Positions 35,179 to 47,957 of a stretch of 64,000 nt of DNA are shown here, in pieces. The position numbers were made by a program, and so were the translations under genes. Positions within the stretch are counted from its first letter, which is position 1. Each line of letters begins with the position of its first letter. Location of the stretch: contig CAJNOL010000455.1 of the NCBI GenBank assembly GCA_905250125.1, positions 72,238 through 136,237 on the forward strand, in the 5' to 3' direction. Source of the DNA: Rotaria sordida. Taxonomy: Eukaryota > Rotifera > Eurotatoria > Philodinida > Philodinidae. The notes beneath the pieces were generated by a model. The model was not told the DNA's origin and did no database searches. It saw nothing but the letters and a program-made list of their open reading frames with translations.

Positions 35179-37439
35179 CCAGAATAATCTAAGTACTGTT
35201 ATTATCGGTGCACCTTCTCCCGTTGCTAGAAAAACACGTCTCGTATTTAACATGCCCGATTGAGTGAAAGATTTGACACTATCTACCTTCACTCCTTGGT
35301 TGAATGAATCGCTTACTTTCTCTTGTCATTTCTTCTCACGATGTGTATTGTTCTTACTGTATTGTTCTCTCTTTCCAATGCCTTCTTCAGTGTCTTCGTA
35401 CTGTTGGTCATTTCTCTTATTCCAAATAATCAACGGAATGTAAATTCTCACACAAGAAAAACGGTAATTGAAATATATTTTTTGAATGTAATCAACCGAT
35501 GATAAATGGTACATATGGTAAAAAGATTTTTATATGAAATGTGATGATAAATAAATTTGAAAACTAAAATATATCATGTATTGTGGTAATAATGACAGAT
35601 ACGTCTAATTTATTGGATAGCGATGGCTTGGCGTGTTTGAATTTATATACTGTAAATATAAGGAAACACAATCGTGTTCTCAATAGACCAGAATTATTAC
35701 TTGCTTGTTTTTTCTTTATCTTCACGACGTTGTATAAATAAAAATAAAGAGAATGAAAAAACCGTATATTACATGCGATGCAAAAATATTTTCTAAAATG
35801 TCAAACTCTGCTCGATTATATTGCTGATTTCTAAACTAATTAATACTTCTCCTCAAAAAAGGTCAATTTTCGTCAGAAGAATTAAAATTGAAATAGATGC
35901 ATGAAAAAATAGTCAGAGATCTAATATTTCATAAACAACACACTTTTTTATTTGGTAACTCGATTTTTGCAAAGAATTATTGATGATTTCTGTCATAATT
36001 CTACCTTTCAGAATTGTCGAACTAGCTTCATTGTAATCAAATTGTTTTGTTCTTTGTTTGAACGGACATCTGGAGCTGTAATGCCTGACAGAATCCATAT
36101 TTTGTACTAAGCTTTTTTTTATTATTGTAGGAAAGAACACTTTTATCAACAGATGACCATTTTTCGAGAATTTCTCGAGATATTGAATTTGTCATCTTTT
36201 TTCTCCATATGAAAAGTGACAATTTAGAAAAAAAGGGCTCTACCAGGCATAGCCATCTGATACGCTCTTTTAAATTAAAAAAAATCAAATCTATAGAATG
36301 TGAACCTATCGAGAAATTTGAGTTGTCAAGCGAGCTATTTTCGATCCTTATTTGTTGATGATCTCTCAAAAACGTCATGACATACAATTGAAAATTTTAG
36401 CATAGACTCTCCACTACAGCCCTAACATATTCTGAAAGTTTCATGCAATTGGAATGCAATTGTATACACTAAGTTTAGGATACTCCCTTACAAAGATAAT
36501 TTAAGCAGGATCACTGAAAGAGTGTCTTCCTATCAGTATATCGCAGATACTTGGTCGAATGCATAACTGAAAATTGTCTTAATTCATGGGTATACCTAAA
36601 GGTATTCGTAGAGTACCTGATTGAATGTTCACGAAATATGTGATATCTTGCATTGAAAATATTCCCACAGGTTAGAGAATGGAGCAGATAAAAGCTTCTC
36701 ATTTCTAAATACTCAAGTCTCAGAAAGTATCTGTAACATATTGGTAAGAGAATACCCTAAACTCAATACTTTCACTATGGTTTGGGTCCATTTTCCACAA
36801 GCATGAATAACATAAATACTCAATCAGGCTTGATTACAACATATATACCCGGTCTAATCTTGTATTATATAAGGTGCCCGCAGTGCGAAATTCAAGTAAA
36901 AATTTTTTTTCACGTTTGTTTTACATCATTTGATAGAGTGTGAGCTGCTGATTACGAAAACCTACTTTTTAGCCTTAGTAAATGCTTCCTTCCAGTCGAA
37001 AAAGACGAAATGCTCGAAAGGCGTCGTTTTTCGAGTAAAACACATATTTTTCAAAATGTGCAAAATTTTCTACTTTGTTCATTTTTTCAGCTTCTGAAAA
37101 TGTTTTTTTTCAGATTCAGCATCAACAACTGATTATAAAAAGGTTGTTAAATCGACTATAGACCCAGGACTCTATTAGTGGTGGCGCTTCTAATCGTATC
37201 AAGTCTACTATATATTCGTGAATTTTGTAACCCTATCTAGCTTTTCTACGTAACTGATAAAGCCTAATATTTTATCTCATTCGACTCGTTATACCACCAG
37301 CTACAAAAGTACGATCCGTTCTTTTCCTCTTTCCTTTTTCGTGTCGAGAAAAATCGTGTTTACTAAGATGATCTTTAACGGATCATTTGGCCACCCTTCA
37401 TGCTTGGCTATACAGTATGAACGGGAACATGCAAGATAA
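35179..37439. other. Intergenic, no gene recognised
   Basis: Several short ORFs (35326-35514, 35913-36387, 36511-36702) overlap and lack any family motif or codon character. No transposon ends were recognised. Confidence 0.5.
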
Positions 37440-37512
37440 AAGCAGGGTGTGAGTGTGGGTGTGAGCGTAGATTTGTGGAAGGAACACTCACACCTACACC
37501 CGCCCACGCCCT
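37440..37512. repeat. Telomere-like fold-back
   Basis: GGGTGTGAGTGTGGGTGTGA is followed by CACTCACACCTACACCCGCC, with a loop of about 25 bases. Same design as the copies at 30178, 57953 and 59545. Confidence 0.7.
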
Positions 37513-38327
37513 ATTTTGTGCCGTATTTTGACTTACACATTTCGGCAAGATCACCGATGTCCGTTAACAGGAGTTTTTCATTGAAACTTAATTCTTGATC
37601 ATCGACATCCATGGAATATTCATCATCTGATGATTCACTTGAATCCGAAATTTTTCTTTCGAGTTATATCTTCTTTGAAACTGGGCGGAGATAAACTCGT
37701 CCCTGGACAAGAAACTTTCGAAAGTCTAGAAACTAAATGACTTTCTTTAAATAGTTCTTTTTAATTATTTTATTTTTGTTTAATGTAAATTACGATGTAA
37801 AATCTAAAACAAAACGAATACATTTCATTTCAAATTTAATAAACAGAAATTTAAATGTTTCAACAGAAAAATATAAGAAAAAACAAAGTCTTTTTTTGTG
37901 TAATCTAATTATTCGATAGCCATATTGCCATATATAACTATGAAACCTTCACGAGAGCTTAGATGGATTTTTTTTCTAGATGTCAGACATTTATATTTTA
38001 TCCATTAATTATTCTGGCGATTACTTTGTCATCAGCTGACTTATAGCTATAATGAATTACTTCAATAGATCGAAAAGAGTTGCGGCTAACTTTTCTTGCT
38101 GTTTTTATTTTAATTATCTTGAGTATAAAATCTTTCAAATTCCTTTTTTTCCTAAATTATTTTTAATACAACAACTTATGCTAATGAAGAATGGAAAACG
38201 AATTTCTATGATTTGTTCTCGATTCTTTCATTTCGCGTTTCAATGGATTTTCTGATTTTCCGTTCTTGAGATCATCGCGACACAAAATAACTACTTTTGA
38301 TGCATACGTAAGAAAAGTAAGAAAAAA
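37513..38327. other. Intergenic, nothing recognised
   Basis: No supported gene. AT-rich with weak short ORFs only. Confidence 0.5.
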
Positions 38328-38421
38328 GAAAACTCGCGAAAGACTACATAAATGCTCTGCTTCGCACCGCATTAAAAACTCGCAAAGGACTACATGAATA
38401 CTGCGCTTCGCACCGCATTAA
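38328..38421. repeat. Tandem repeat, two 46-bp units
   Basis: Unit: AAAACTCGCGAAAGACTACA, then TAAATGCTCTGCTTCGCACC, then GCATT. The second copy differs at about six positions. GC content is clearly higher than in the flanks. Confidence 0.85.
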
Positions 38422-38479
38422 AAAGCTTGTTTCATTAGATGTAACTATCTTCAAATCAGATATAATTCGATAGGAACAT

Positions 38480-38972
38480 ATCGACGCCGCTTATAAAACG
38501 ATTAGTACTAAAAGAAAAACTCTTCATGTCTTGTTTACAGTTATTTTATTAATTGAATTACAATAGATTCAATAATACGTAAGAAGTAATGGATCTAAAT
38601 TCATTCGGTCATGTTACAATAATAAAAGCATTTTTATGATTACTTTTTAGTAAAAAAGATTAATGTGCTGTTAATATTTAATAGCTAATTATTTAATTCG
38701 ATCAAACGTAACTTCTAATTATTGTACAAAATCTATTCTTGAATCATTTTCAGTTCGTCTTCGTTATGAAATGGCTGCATGGCGTTTACATGTTAGTTTT
38801 ATTGAAACAACTTTATCTGGCATATGTAAACAAATTCAAGCATAATCCGATTGAATTCAAAGAAAAAAAAAGCGATAGATTTATTATTAAATATGAAATT
38901 ATTTTTATGAAACGCGTATTTAAAAGGAAAAATTTTTTGAACCCTCCATTCCACAGATTATTACAGGCGTGA
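38480..38972 (+). pseudogene. Unidentified gene relic, paralogue B
   Basis: HIDAAYKTISTKRKTLHVL (near 38480) parallels DFDNIYEMINIKTKILRVL of the relic at 19360-20085. IANYLIRSNVTSN with SILESFSVRLRYEMAAWRL (38690-38775) parallels IANYLIASD with VLETFS. Frame changes and stops separate the pieces, so it is broken. Family not recognised. Confidence 0.5.
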
Positions 38973-41115
38973 ACACAAGATATGTATTATGTATTTTTAC
39001 AAAAAACTCATAAATTGATCAATACACTTCAAAGCTCTATGATAATATTATTTCTAATTTTGCTAGATCAATGGAATAGAATATGAAGTATTTACATGAT
39101 TTAATCAAACTAATTTGTTAAACAAGTCTTTCTATTAGTAAAAGCAGTTATTTTCAGTTAGACATTTTAATCTCATAAAGATTATACAAATAGCTTGTTT
39201 TTAATGAAACATAATTTTTAATAGAAGTGAAATTCAATGTATACAAAGCTTCATATAATAAAAAAGACAATATCAACTAACAAAATAGCTTTTATAAAGA
39301 AAAATTTTCTATGTTTCATCATAAATCAAAACATTCATGACGATTTTTCTGAAATATTTTCACTTACAAGAGCTGTATTTCTATCATATTGATAGGTTTT
39401 TTGTTGTTGTTCTTAACCATTACGACATAGTCAAAGATTATTGAATTTCATTTTTTTCACTTTTTAATATCTATTTCTCGTTAATGGCAAAAGCAAGTTC
39501 TTTGAAACTTTTATTCTAGACAGAGACCATTGAAATATACTATCAGTAAAAGTTTCATTGATTTTCCTTTAGCTCAAGCTAAGCTATTTAGATAATACTG
39601 ACCGTTATAGAATTTCAAAAAAGAGAATTTATTTTTTGGCAGAGCTGAGAGTATAATATTTTACTAGAAAACGAAATGACATAAAAATAAACTTTGGGAA
39701 ATATACTTACCGTTCCGAAATGGAAAATTCATGAAATTCAAAGAAATCAAGTGAGATTCAGTGTTTGAGGCACTTGCATTATAGCTGCATGCGCCAGTCT
39801 ATGTAATCCCGTCAGTGGAATAGTGTGTGCCATGTTTTCAACCCGAACACTGTCATGAGATAGTTTTCTTCGCCCTGACAGGATAAAGAACTCTTCTGCA
39901 TCCGGCCTATAGGATGATCGATTCATTGCTTTTTTTTAATAAGGATATTAAACTTGTTTGTATATGAAGTACTATGTCACATATCATAGACTCTTTATTG
40001 ATACAAAAATCACATTAATAAATTTTATCATATGTTTTCTAGTAGAAATGAAATGAAAAATCGAAAAGATACTTAATATCCATAAAGTGAGCAAAAACAA
40101 TAATAAGATAAACATAAAGACGCAGAATTCAAAATGTAATTCATATAAACAGATAGACAATTAGAAAGAACAAGTTTTCTTTTTCTTGAATTTTTCATAA
40201 GACCAAATATTATCCTTTAGATTCTGTATCCTAAAAAAAGATTGTTTTGTTCCTACAAGTGCTGAACCAATGTAAGGTACAATAGGTTATCTGCAGAGCA
40301 CGTCCCGTAAATTGCACTGTATGCATCCTGTGACATTCTCTGTTTCAAGTCTCTCATTATAGTGCCTTGAATTCCTCAAATTCTACTTTAATTTCTAGAT
40401 GATGGGTACTGCTGTTTGTGCGAAAGTCATATATTAAAAGAGTACTTCGTGATCGATAAAGAATTTTTTTTCTGTTGATCGATCTTTGTTTGATGATATA
40501 TTCCGCTAGCATTGTTTACATAAATTTTCGAATTGTTCACTTTTACATATCGAGAATGCGCAATATTGTTCGCGAATAGAAACACTTTCATTCCAAATAC
40601 TATCGATTATTGTCTTTTCCATGATAAACTCGGCTTTCTTCACTTTTAAATTCCAACCTTCGCCATGTATGAGTGACCGATGGCTGATCATGTCGATTAT
40701 TTCTGATAATCAGTCGAATATATTATATTTATTTCATACTTTTATTATGGTGTCATCATAAATATAATTCATTGATATAAAATTCTCTTTTACATTTGTT
40801 TCAATTAAATCCTCGATTTAACAATGCAAATAAGACAATATATACTTTTTTTTTTCTTTTACATTTGAACATCTTCGTCATTTGTTAGAGGATTTATAAA
40901 TATACATTGTCGTCTCCAATTAGGCGCATCTCCTCGTCTCTTTTTTTCTATTCTTCTTCGTTACGTTCTCATCATTTCTTCTATTCAATCAATTTGATTG
41001 AATAAATAGAGACGACTACATGTTAGTGATGTAATACTTATAGATAGAAGAATGAGGGATTAAAGATGAATATACAATTTTTCATCGATGATCGGATCAA
41101 TTTCAGTCAGATATT
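38973..41115. other. Intergenic, nothing recognised
   Basis: AT-rich; the 5' part shows no repeats or gene. The last few hundred bases should contain the promoter and 5' UTR of the FERM gene, but no motif can be pointed to. Confidence 0.4.
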
Positions 41116-44100
41116 ATGATGAGTTCATCATCGGCAACAAACTCTTCTCTATCATCATTTTCTGATGAATGTGAAACATTTTTACCAGAACCACCACCAC
41201 CACCACCACCGCCTCCAATTCCTTCAGCAAATATGTAAGTCTTCGAATACATATAACATATAAATTGGATATTTATAAATTATTCAAATTTAGAAAAATC
41301 AATGAATGTATTGGTGGAAAGAAACTTGTACATAAAATTGAGCCTATATTTAATAATGACACAACTAAAATGCGTATATTTCTTGAAGATGGATCTCTTA
41401 CGGAATATTCAATTGGAGATTTAACAACAGCAGAAGTAAGACAATAATCTTGATAAGAAAAAAAAAGAAAACAAACAAACATTTTTTTCAATATCCAGGA
41501 ATTAATAGAAGAAGTAGCTTTTCGTCATAGTCTTGGTTCAGATATTCGTCGATATCGATTAACATTAAATGAAGCACGTGATACTTCTTGGCGATCAATT
41601 CGATATATTCGACCACAACAAAAATTAAAAGAAGTAAACACAATTGAGATAATTATTTTTTCTCATTAAAATATACTTTATTTATAAAAGGTATCACAAT
41701 GGCCATGTACAACCGAAACAACAATTTGTACATTGCGTGTTGTTATTGTTCCTTATCAAGCTGAAATATTAGCTGATACAGAACCAATTACATTTACTTA
41801 TTTATATAGACAAGTGAAATTAAATAATAAAATTTTTTCTATTATTTTATATTTGCTTGTTTTTTTGTAAAGAGTATCAATGATTATGTTCGAGAACGTG
41901 CTGGAAGTGAAATAAGTATAGATACTGCTGTACAATTAACAGCACTTCTTATTCTTGATGAATCATTATGTACTGGTGTTCGAGTAAATACTCTTGTCAA
42001 GTATGTTTTTTGTTTTTTGTTGAATTAATTTATTTTAAAATAAGATTCAAAAGATAGACGATCATGGTTATTAAGACAATTATTACCACGTACATTACTT
42101 GATCAATTTTCTTTAAAACAATTAATAAATCGTGTACGAGCACATCTTCATGATAATAATGATATGACTCAATTGAATGTTGCTAAACAATTTATACGTA
42201 TATTTTCGGAAAATACTCGATCATTTGGTGGAAAATTATTTCCTGTTAAATTCCCGGTGAATAATTTTTTTTTTCAAATTTATTGTTATTGTCTTTTTGC
42301 TATTAGGATAAACATCGAGATTCAATTTTACTTGTTGGAGCTCGATATCCAATAGGTATTCTTGATCAAGCAAGACGAATTAATTCACCTGTATGTAAAA
42401 AAAAAAACAAATTTTAATAAAATTTTCTTTGTAAACAAAAAAGTTTTAGTAATTTGTCTGTTGATCTATGAACTATTATATTGACAGTCAATGTATGTTT
42501 GTGAAGCAAAATAGTGATATTTGTAGATGTAATACAATAGACATGAGAAGAGAAAAGCAAGAATCTTAATCTCTCGTAATAAATCCTTTATAAGCTTTAG
42601 GAAAAAGACTAATCCATATTTATGGATAAAGACTCGTTGTATTTGACAAAATTATTAGAAAAAAAAGACTTCTATAATGCTTATCTCATTACTTTCAAAT
42701 ATGTCGATCGATAAATTGGCATTGGAATTAGATTTTTCTGAAACTTTCAAGTCTAGAATGGTTTGATTTTTTTCGGTCTTCGTTCTTGAGATATCGAAAT
42801 TTTACTGATTTTCTTATCGCCTATCCTGAAGTATTCAATATTCGAAATTCTCTTATGTGTATAAGCAAATTTTGTTCGTATATTTACATCTTCAGAAAGG
42901 AAATACTAGAAAAAGTAAAAACTTATCCAATGAATCAGTTTTATTGAGAACTTTGTTTGAAGTCGGAACTTGAAAGTTGATTTTCCACATGACCTGAATA
43001 GGGACGAAAAACATAGTAAAATTTCGATATCTCAAGAACGAAGACTCAGAAAACCAAACAATTCTAGACTTTCATATTACTCATCAAATGAACATCGTCT
43101 CGTTCGGAAAGCGATTTGACACTGCGAGAAGTTCTTTCGTCAGAGTCAAATATCTCTAATTTCAGAACAAGAAACCATAAACACAAACGACTACTTACGA
43201 AGTAAGTCTATCGTTACTGAAGAAAACAAACTATGAAATAATGAAGACGATATCAATATAAAATAGATTTAAACAAAGAAAAATATTTCTTCTATCAATT
43301 CGAACGTATCTTTCATTTTATACTTTGTCTATAGTCTAACAAATAATTAAGGAAAATAGGATTATAAATCAATTTTTTTGTCATAATAAACTACTCCCCT
43401 AAATTGGATAAAATTTTCTGTCTCATCTCTCATATTCATAGATCTTAAAACACAGTCACTTTTGACTACAGAGCGGGATATATATAGGCTTGTAAATGAA
43501 GACTTTCTCTATCCAATGATGCATGTATTATCAAATTCTATTGCATACCGTTGGGACATGTCAATAGACGACATTACCTTGGCCACGACTACTGCAGAAT
43601 GTGGCACCATCGATCGATATATCAACAGTTCGTAATAGATGTTGATAATGCATACACCATCTAATAGAAGAAGTCTTACTCTACAAGTCTACATATATCC
43701 TGTTTTGTAGTCAAAACTTTATAGTCAATTTTCTTTCGAATAAATATTGTTCAAATGTTTTTTCTTCGATACAAAAATTAATGTTGTAGGTTATGACACT
43801 TGTCTCTACTTGGTCTCATTTATCTCGTGTTACTGTTAAACAATATCGAAATGGTGTAGCTATTCGTTTATTAACAACACCTCGAACAACAATAGCCGAT
43901 GATTCATCTATCCTACAACAAGAAATTGCTTTTTTAATTCATACAAATTTACTTAATGATTTTATGGCATTTATTGAAGGTTATTCACAATTAGAATCAT
44001 TAAATTTTCCATTATCTATTGAACGTATATCACATAAAAGTAAATCACCATCATCTAGTACAAATAAATCTAAACTAACAAGTTCATCAAATGAATATCA

Positions 44101-45433
44101 AAGTGAATCATTTCGTCGATCACCACTTCTACAGCATATATTAAATAATAGAAAAAATCATCGTAAATATACATTAACACAAGGAAAACATATTTCACCA
44201 TCAACTAGTCCATCATTATTTGAATTAACACGACAATTTTTTACACGAAATCCTACAAAAACTATTGATATTGACGAACGAGAAACAGTTTCAAATGTAC
44301 CAAATCGTACAACACTTGTTACATGGCGTTCAATAGCTGATAGTCAAACATCAACAACAACAGCAACAACCACAACAACAACCACACCACCACCTCCACC
44401 TGTTCTCTATCGAACTGTTATTAATGTTAAACATTCAGGTAGATATTTATTAATCAATGATTAAATATCTATGTCAATATGTTTATTCATACATTTTCTT
44501 TTTTCTTTCATTTCATATCGTATTTAAAGAACAAATGATATCTATTAGTGATGATGATGGCGAACCTGATGTAATCGGTATGTACATTTTTTGTGCTCTA
44601 GAATATTCTTCATTCAATCTCGATACTTCCTAGTTATAAATAAAGTTTATCTAATATCAAACGAGAAACGTTCTCAAAGTGATAAATTGCTTTTTGAGTC
44701 AAGGCCATGTGTATCATGTAGACCTAAATGAGTTATGAATATTCTGAAAAGAATTCATACTTTTAGCTTAACGTTTACAGTATTTTCTAAATGAATGCCA
44801 TAGACCGGAAAAATTGATTTTGAAATTTCGATTTGAAAATTTGCCCAAGCTTTAATGAGAATAGTTTTTCGTGAATTTTTTCAGATTTTATCATAGTTCC
44901 TATCTTAAGATACAATTACGATAATATTCATGTCTTTTACATCGATCATATATAACGATAGATTCGATGTTCTTATTTTACGATAGAAGCAAATCAAAAG
45001 ACTTGAAATCTTCACAATAAGCTACTGTCGTTAAAGCCTGTCTCTGTACAAAGTCTCAAGTCGAAATTCAGTTGGCTTGAATCACAACATTTATTTAAAA
45101 AATATCATATTTAAAAACAATTTATCAGTTGAAAGACTTTCCTTATAAGATGTTCGATTTCATACAGTTACTATTCTAATTTTTTAAATTAAAAACAAAA
45201 AAAATCTTCTCCTTCATACTAATATTTTCTCTTTTTTTGTCTACATATTAGATTTAACAACATCGCATGGTTACTATGGAACTATTAGTTTTCCTATTCG
45301 ACCACCATCACCATTTGCTGATGGTCTTATTTGGTCAGATATGTCAAATCAATGTAAGAATGAAGATGAAGATACCGATGGTGTTGTTATATGGTCACCA
45401 TCAACAAAACAATTAACTGTTCATTATAATAGA

Positions 45434-45464
<31 letters not shown>

Positions 45465-45975
45465 TAATTCCTTATTCACCGACATCATCGCGTACAGATA
45501 GTACATGGAAACGAACATTAGATCGAATTCTTAAACGAACAAAAGCAGAAAAAGGTTTTTTTTTCTATTTTTAATATTAATATGAAAATCAGTCTTTTTT
45601 TTTTCTTCAGACATTCCACAGATAACAACATGTCCATATGATTTTGGTAATGGTGAAGATTTAATAACAACAGATCAAAATAGTAAACATGTTCATTGGA
45701 TTGATAATAATGAAATTATATTAAATGCATGTCGTCGTTTTGTTGAACATTTAAAAATATTTGTACAAAATGTAATTAATGGTCAAAATGAAGAAATTTA
45801 TTTAAAAAATTGTCAAATATCTTTAAATGAACTTAATTCATTAATTGATTGTTCAGAATTAAAACAAGCATTTGAAGATACAATTGAATTAGCAAATAAA
45901 TATGACAAAAATCAATTACTTCAACAACAAACATTTATTGCACATTTAATCTCTCGTACTATTCTTTCTTCTTGA
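41116..45975 (+). CDS. FERM domain protein, FRMPD-like
   Basis: Eleven exons join in frame: 41116-41235, 41294-41435, 41499-41633, 41691-41813, 41873-42000, 42058-42256, 42307-42390, 43790-44438, 44530-44577, 45252-45554, 45611-45975, about 765 residues. A proline run follows FLPE at residue about 24. The FERM lobes are F1 (MRIFLEDGSLTEYSIGD), F2 (ITFTYLYRQSINDYVRERAG) and F3 (SILLVGARYPIGILDQ, then STWSHLSRVTVKQYRNGVAI). This wording is closest to FRMPD1/3/4, membrane-cytoskeleton scaffolds, but no PDZ or WW domain is seen. The tail has Ser/Thr-rich linkers, an Asn run and a helical end (EIILNACRRFVEHLKIFV). Intron 7 (1.4 kb) carries a fold-back repeat. Confidence 0.85.
42735..43082. repeat. 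Fold-back repeat in FERM gene intron
   Basis: Left arm GAAACTTTCAAGTCTAGAAT, then GGTCTTCGTTCTTGAGATAT and CGAAATTTTACT; the right arm is the inverse (AGTAAAATTTCGATATCTCA, then AGAACGAAGACTC, ending ATTCTAGACTTTCATATT). Arms are about 75 bases with a loop near 200. Probably a small non-autonomous DNA transposon. Confidence 0.8.
45434..45463 (+). repeat. (AAT)n run coding for polyasparagine
   Basis: About ten AAT codons inside exon 10 of the FERM gene give a run of Asn between RN and IIPYSP. Likely a length-variable linker. Confidence 0.9.
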
Positions 45976-46163
45976 TTATATTGATAATAAACAAACAAAA
46001 ACAAAAAAAAAAAAGAAATATATCTATGTATATAGGTTATTCTGAAAAAAAATGTTCTTTTTTCTCTTCTTCAGAGAGAGCGAACAAGGTCATCAAAAGG
46101 TCATTGTAATTCTGTATCGGTCATCAGTTTGTATTTCACTATTGAGTAGAAAGAAAAAAAAAG

Positions 46164-47469
46164 ATGGATAGACAATGGCATATTCGACAACAACTTGAAC
46201 TTTTGTCTTCACCTACATCGATTCAATATAATAGAATTGAAAAATATTCATCCGTTGTTGAAGGTATTCGACGTGTAAGACGGATTTTAGCCGGTGATAA
46301 TCAAGAAGGTTTGTTTGTTAAGATTTGAAAGAAAAAAAAAAGTCGAGTATGTATTTTTTGTTTTTGTTTTAGAGAGTGAAAAATTAATTCGAGCATGTTG
46401 TCAAAATGATATTGATACAGTAAAATGGTTATTTGAAAATATTGATATTGATTCAATTAATTTAAAAAAAGGTATTAATAGATCACCATTACATGAAGCT
46501 GTTTTACATCGTGATGGTCGATCACTTGTACGTCTTTTATGTCAATATGGGGCTGATCCTAAACAACGTGATTCATTAGGTTAGTTTAATTTTAAATAAA
46601 AATTTAGTAAATTATTCTTTAAAATTTATTTAGGTCGTACTCCAATTCATTATGCAGCTAGTTATGGTCATATAGATATAATGATTGATCTTATTAATTT
46701 CTCACGAATTTCAATATCAACATTAGTTGATGTGGAAGGTCGTTGTTCATTAATGTATGCTTGTGGTGAAGGTCATTTATCAGTATGTCAATGGTTAGTT
46801 GAACATGGTAATGGTGATTATTATCGACAAGATGATCGAGGTCGTTCATGTCTTGTTTATGCATGTCGAGCTGGTCATATTGAAATTGTTCAATGGTTAC
46901 TTTCAATATTATCTCCAGAATCAACACATACAGGTTGGCATCCACTTCATTTTGCTTGTTCAACTGGACATTTAAATATAGTTAAAATTCTTTTACAATA
47001 TAATCAACGTATTGGAAATGTTGTAACTAATACTGGTCATTCAGCATTATTTATGGCAATGCATTCAGCTACAAATAGTATTGAAATGGTTAAATGTTTA
47101 CTCGATTCACATTCATCAGTTCAATTAACATCACAAGATATTCAAGATTTAAATTGTAATAAATCATTAATTCTTTTACTTGCTCAACGTCGTCATTCAC
47201 TTGTTTATTTATTACAACTTATTGAAAAAACAAATTATTCATTATCGCTTATTCGTCTTCTCTTACTAAGTGAACATATTTATTGTACACAAGATTTACT
47301 TTCTATTCCTTATCATCAATCATTAATTCGTTATCATCTTCAAAATTCATTAAAACTTAAACAAATTACACGTTGTTTAATAAGAAAATCAATTGATACA
47401 AGTAATAAAATCGATCTACTAGAAATCAATGGAATTTTAAAAAAGTTTATTCGTTTTGAATATTTATAA
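46164..47469 (+). CDS. Ankyrin-repeat protein
   Basis: Three exons, 46164-46308, 46373-46579 and 46634-47469, join in frame to about 395 residues. Ankyrin repeats run from residue about 50: EKLIRACCQNDIDTVKWLFE, RSPLHEAVLHRDGRSLVRLL, GRTPIHYAASYGHIDIMIDL, RCSLMYACGEGHLSVCQWLV, RSCLVYACRAGHIEIVQWLL, WHPLHFACSTGHLNIVKILL and SALFMAMHSATNSIEMVKCL. The remaining about 110 residues are helical and Leu-rich with no recognised domain; a SOCS box was looked for and not clearly seen. It starts 190 bases after the FERM gene on the same strand. Role unknown beyond protein binding. Confidence 0.85.
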
Positions 47470-47473
47470 TAAA

Positions 47474-47957
47474 TTATTTGTCAATAAATAAATTGCATTG
47501 TAATTGAGCTAATAATATACTTTGAAGATTTGGATCAAGATTTGTAATTTTATTTGCTATTTCATCACATGCACCTGGCATACGTTCATGAAAAAATGCA
47601 TTTAATTCATCTTTAGCTGTTGCTGGTGAATGAGTTATACGAAGACCAGTAGCAGCAGCATCTAATAATAATGGATAATCATCCATATAAACTGTTTTTA
47701 TACCCCATTCATAATCAAGGCGTGCTTTTGCTGATTGACATCGAGCAAGAAGACCAACAAAAGATGTTGGAACTTGAACAAGATATNNNNNNNNNNNNNN
47801 NNNNNNNNNNNNNNNNNNNNNNNNNNNNNNNNNNNNNNNNNNNNNNNNNNNNNNNNNNNNNNNNNNNNNNNNNNNNNNNNNNNNNNGTGAAAAGCCAACT
47901 TGATAACAATAATACTTGGCAAATAATATACTGCTGTTAATGGATTATCGAGAAGTT
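47474..47957 (-). CDS. 3' end of an unidentified gene, broken by N gap
   Basis: The stop is at 47476-47474, five bases from the ankyrin gene's stop, so the two genes converge. The terminal exon reads back to the N run: YLVQVPTSFVGLLARCQSAK, ARLDYEWGIKTVYMDDYPLL, ELNAFFHERMPGACDEIANK and ends CNLFIDK. Across the gap, NPLTAVYYLPSIIVIKLAFH continues on the same strand. The residues look like real protein but I cannot name the family. The N-terminal side beyond 47957 shows no clear further exon and has a stop in frame, so the gap may hide rearranged sequence. Confidence 0.6.
47788..47886. other. Assembly gap (Ns)
   Basis: About 100 Ns, probably a fixed-size scaffold gap rather than a measured length. 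Confidence 0.98.

Noticed and set aside
35913-36387. Two overlapping minus-strand ORFs of 78 and 116 residues
   Set aside because: Different frames, no motif, no splice context; looks like chance open frames.
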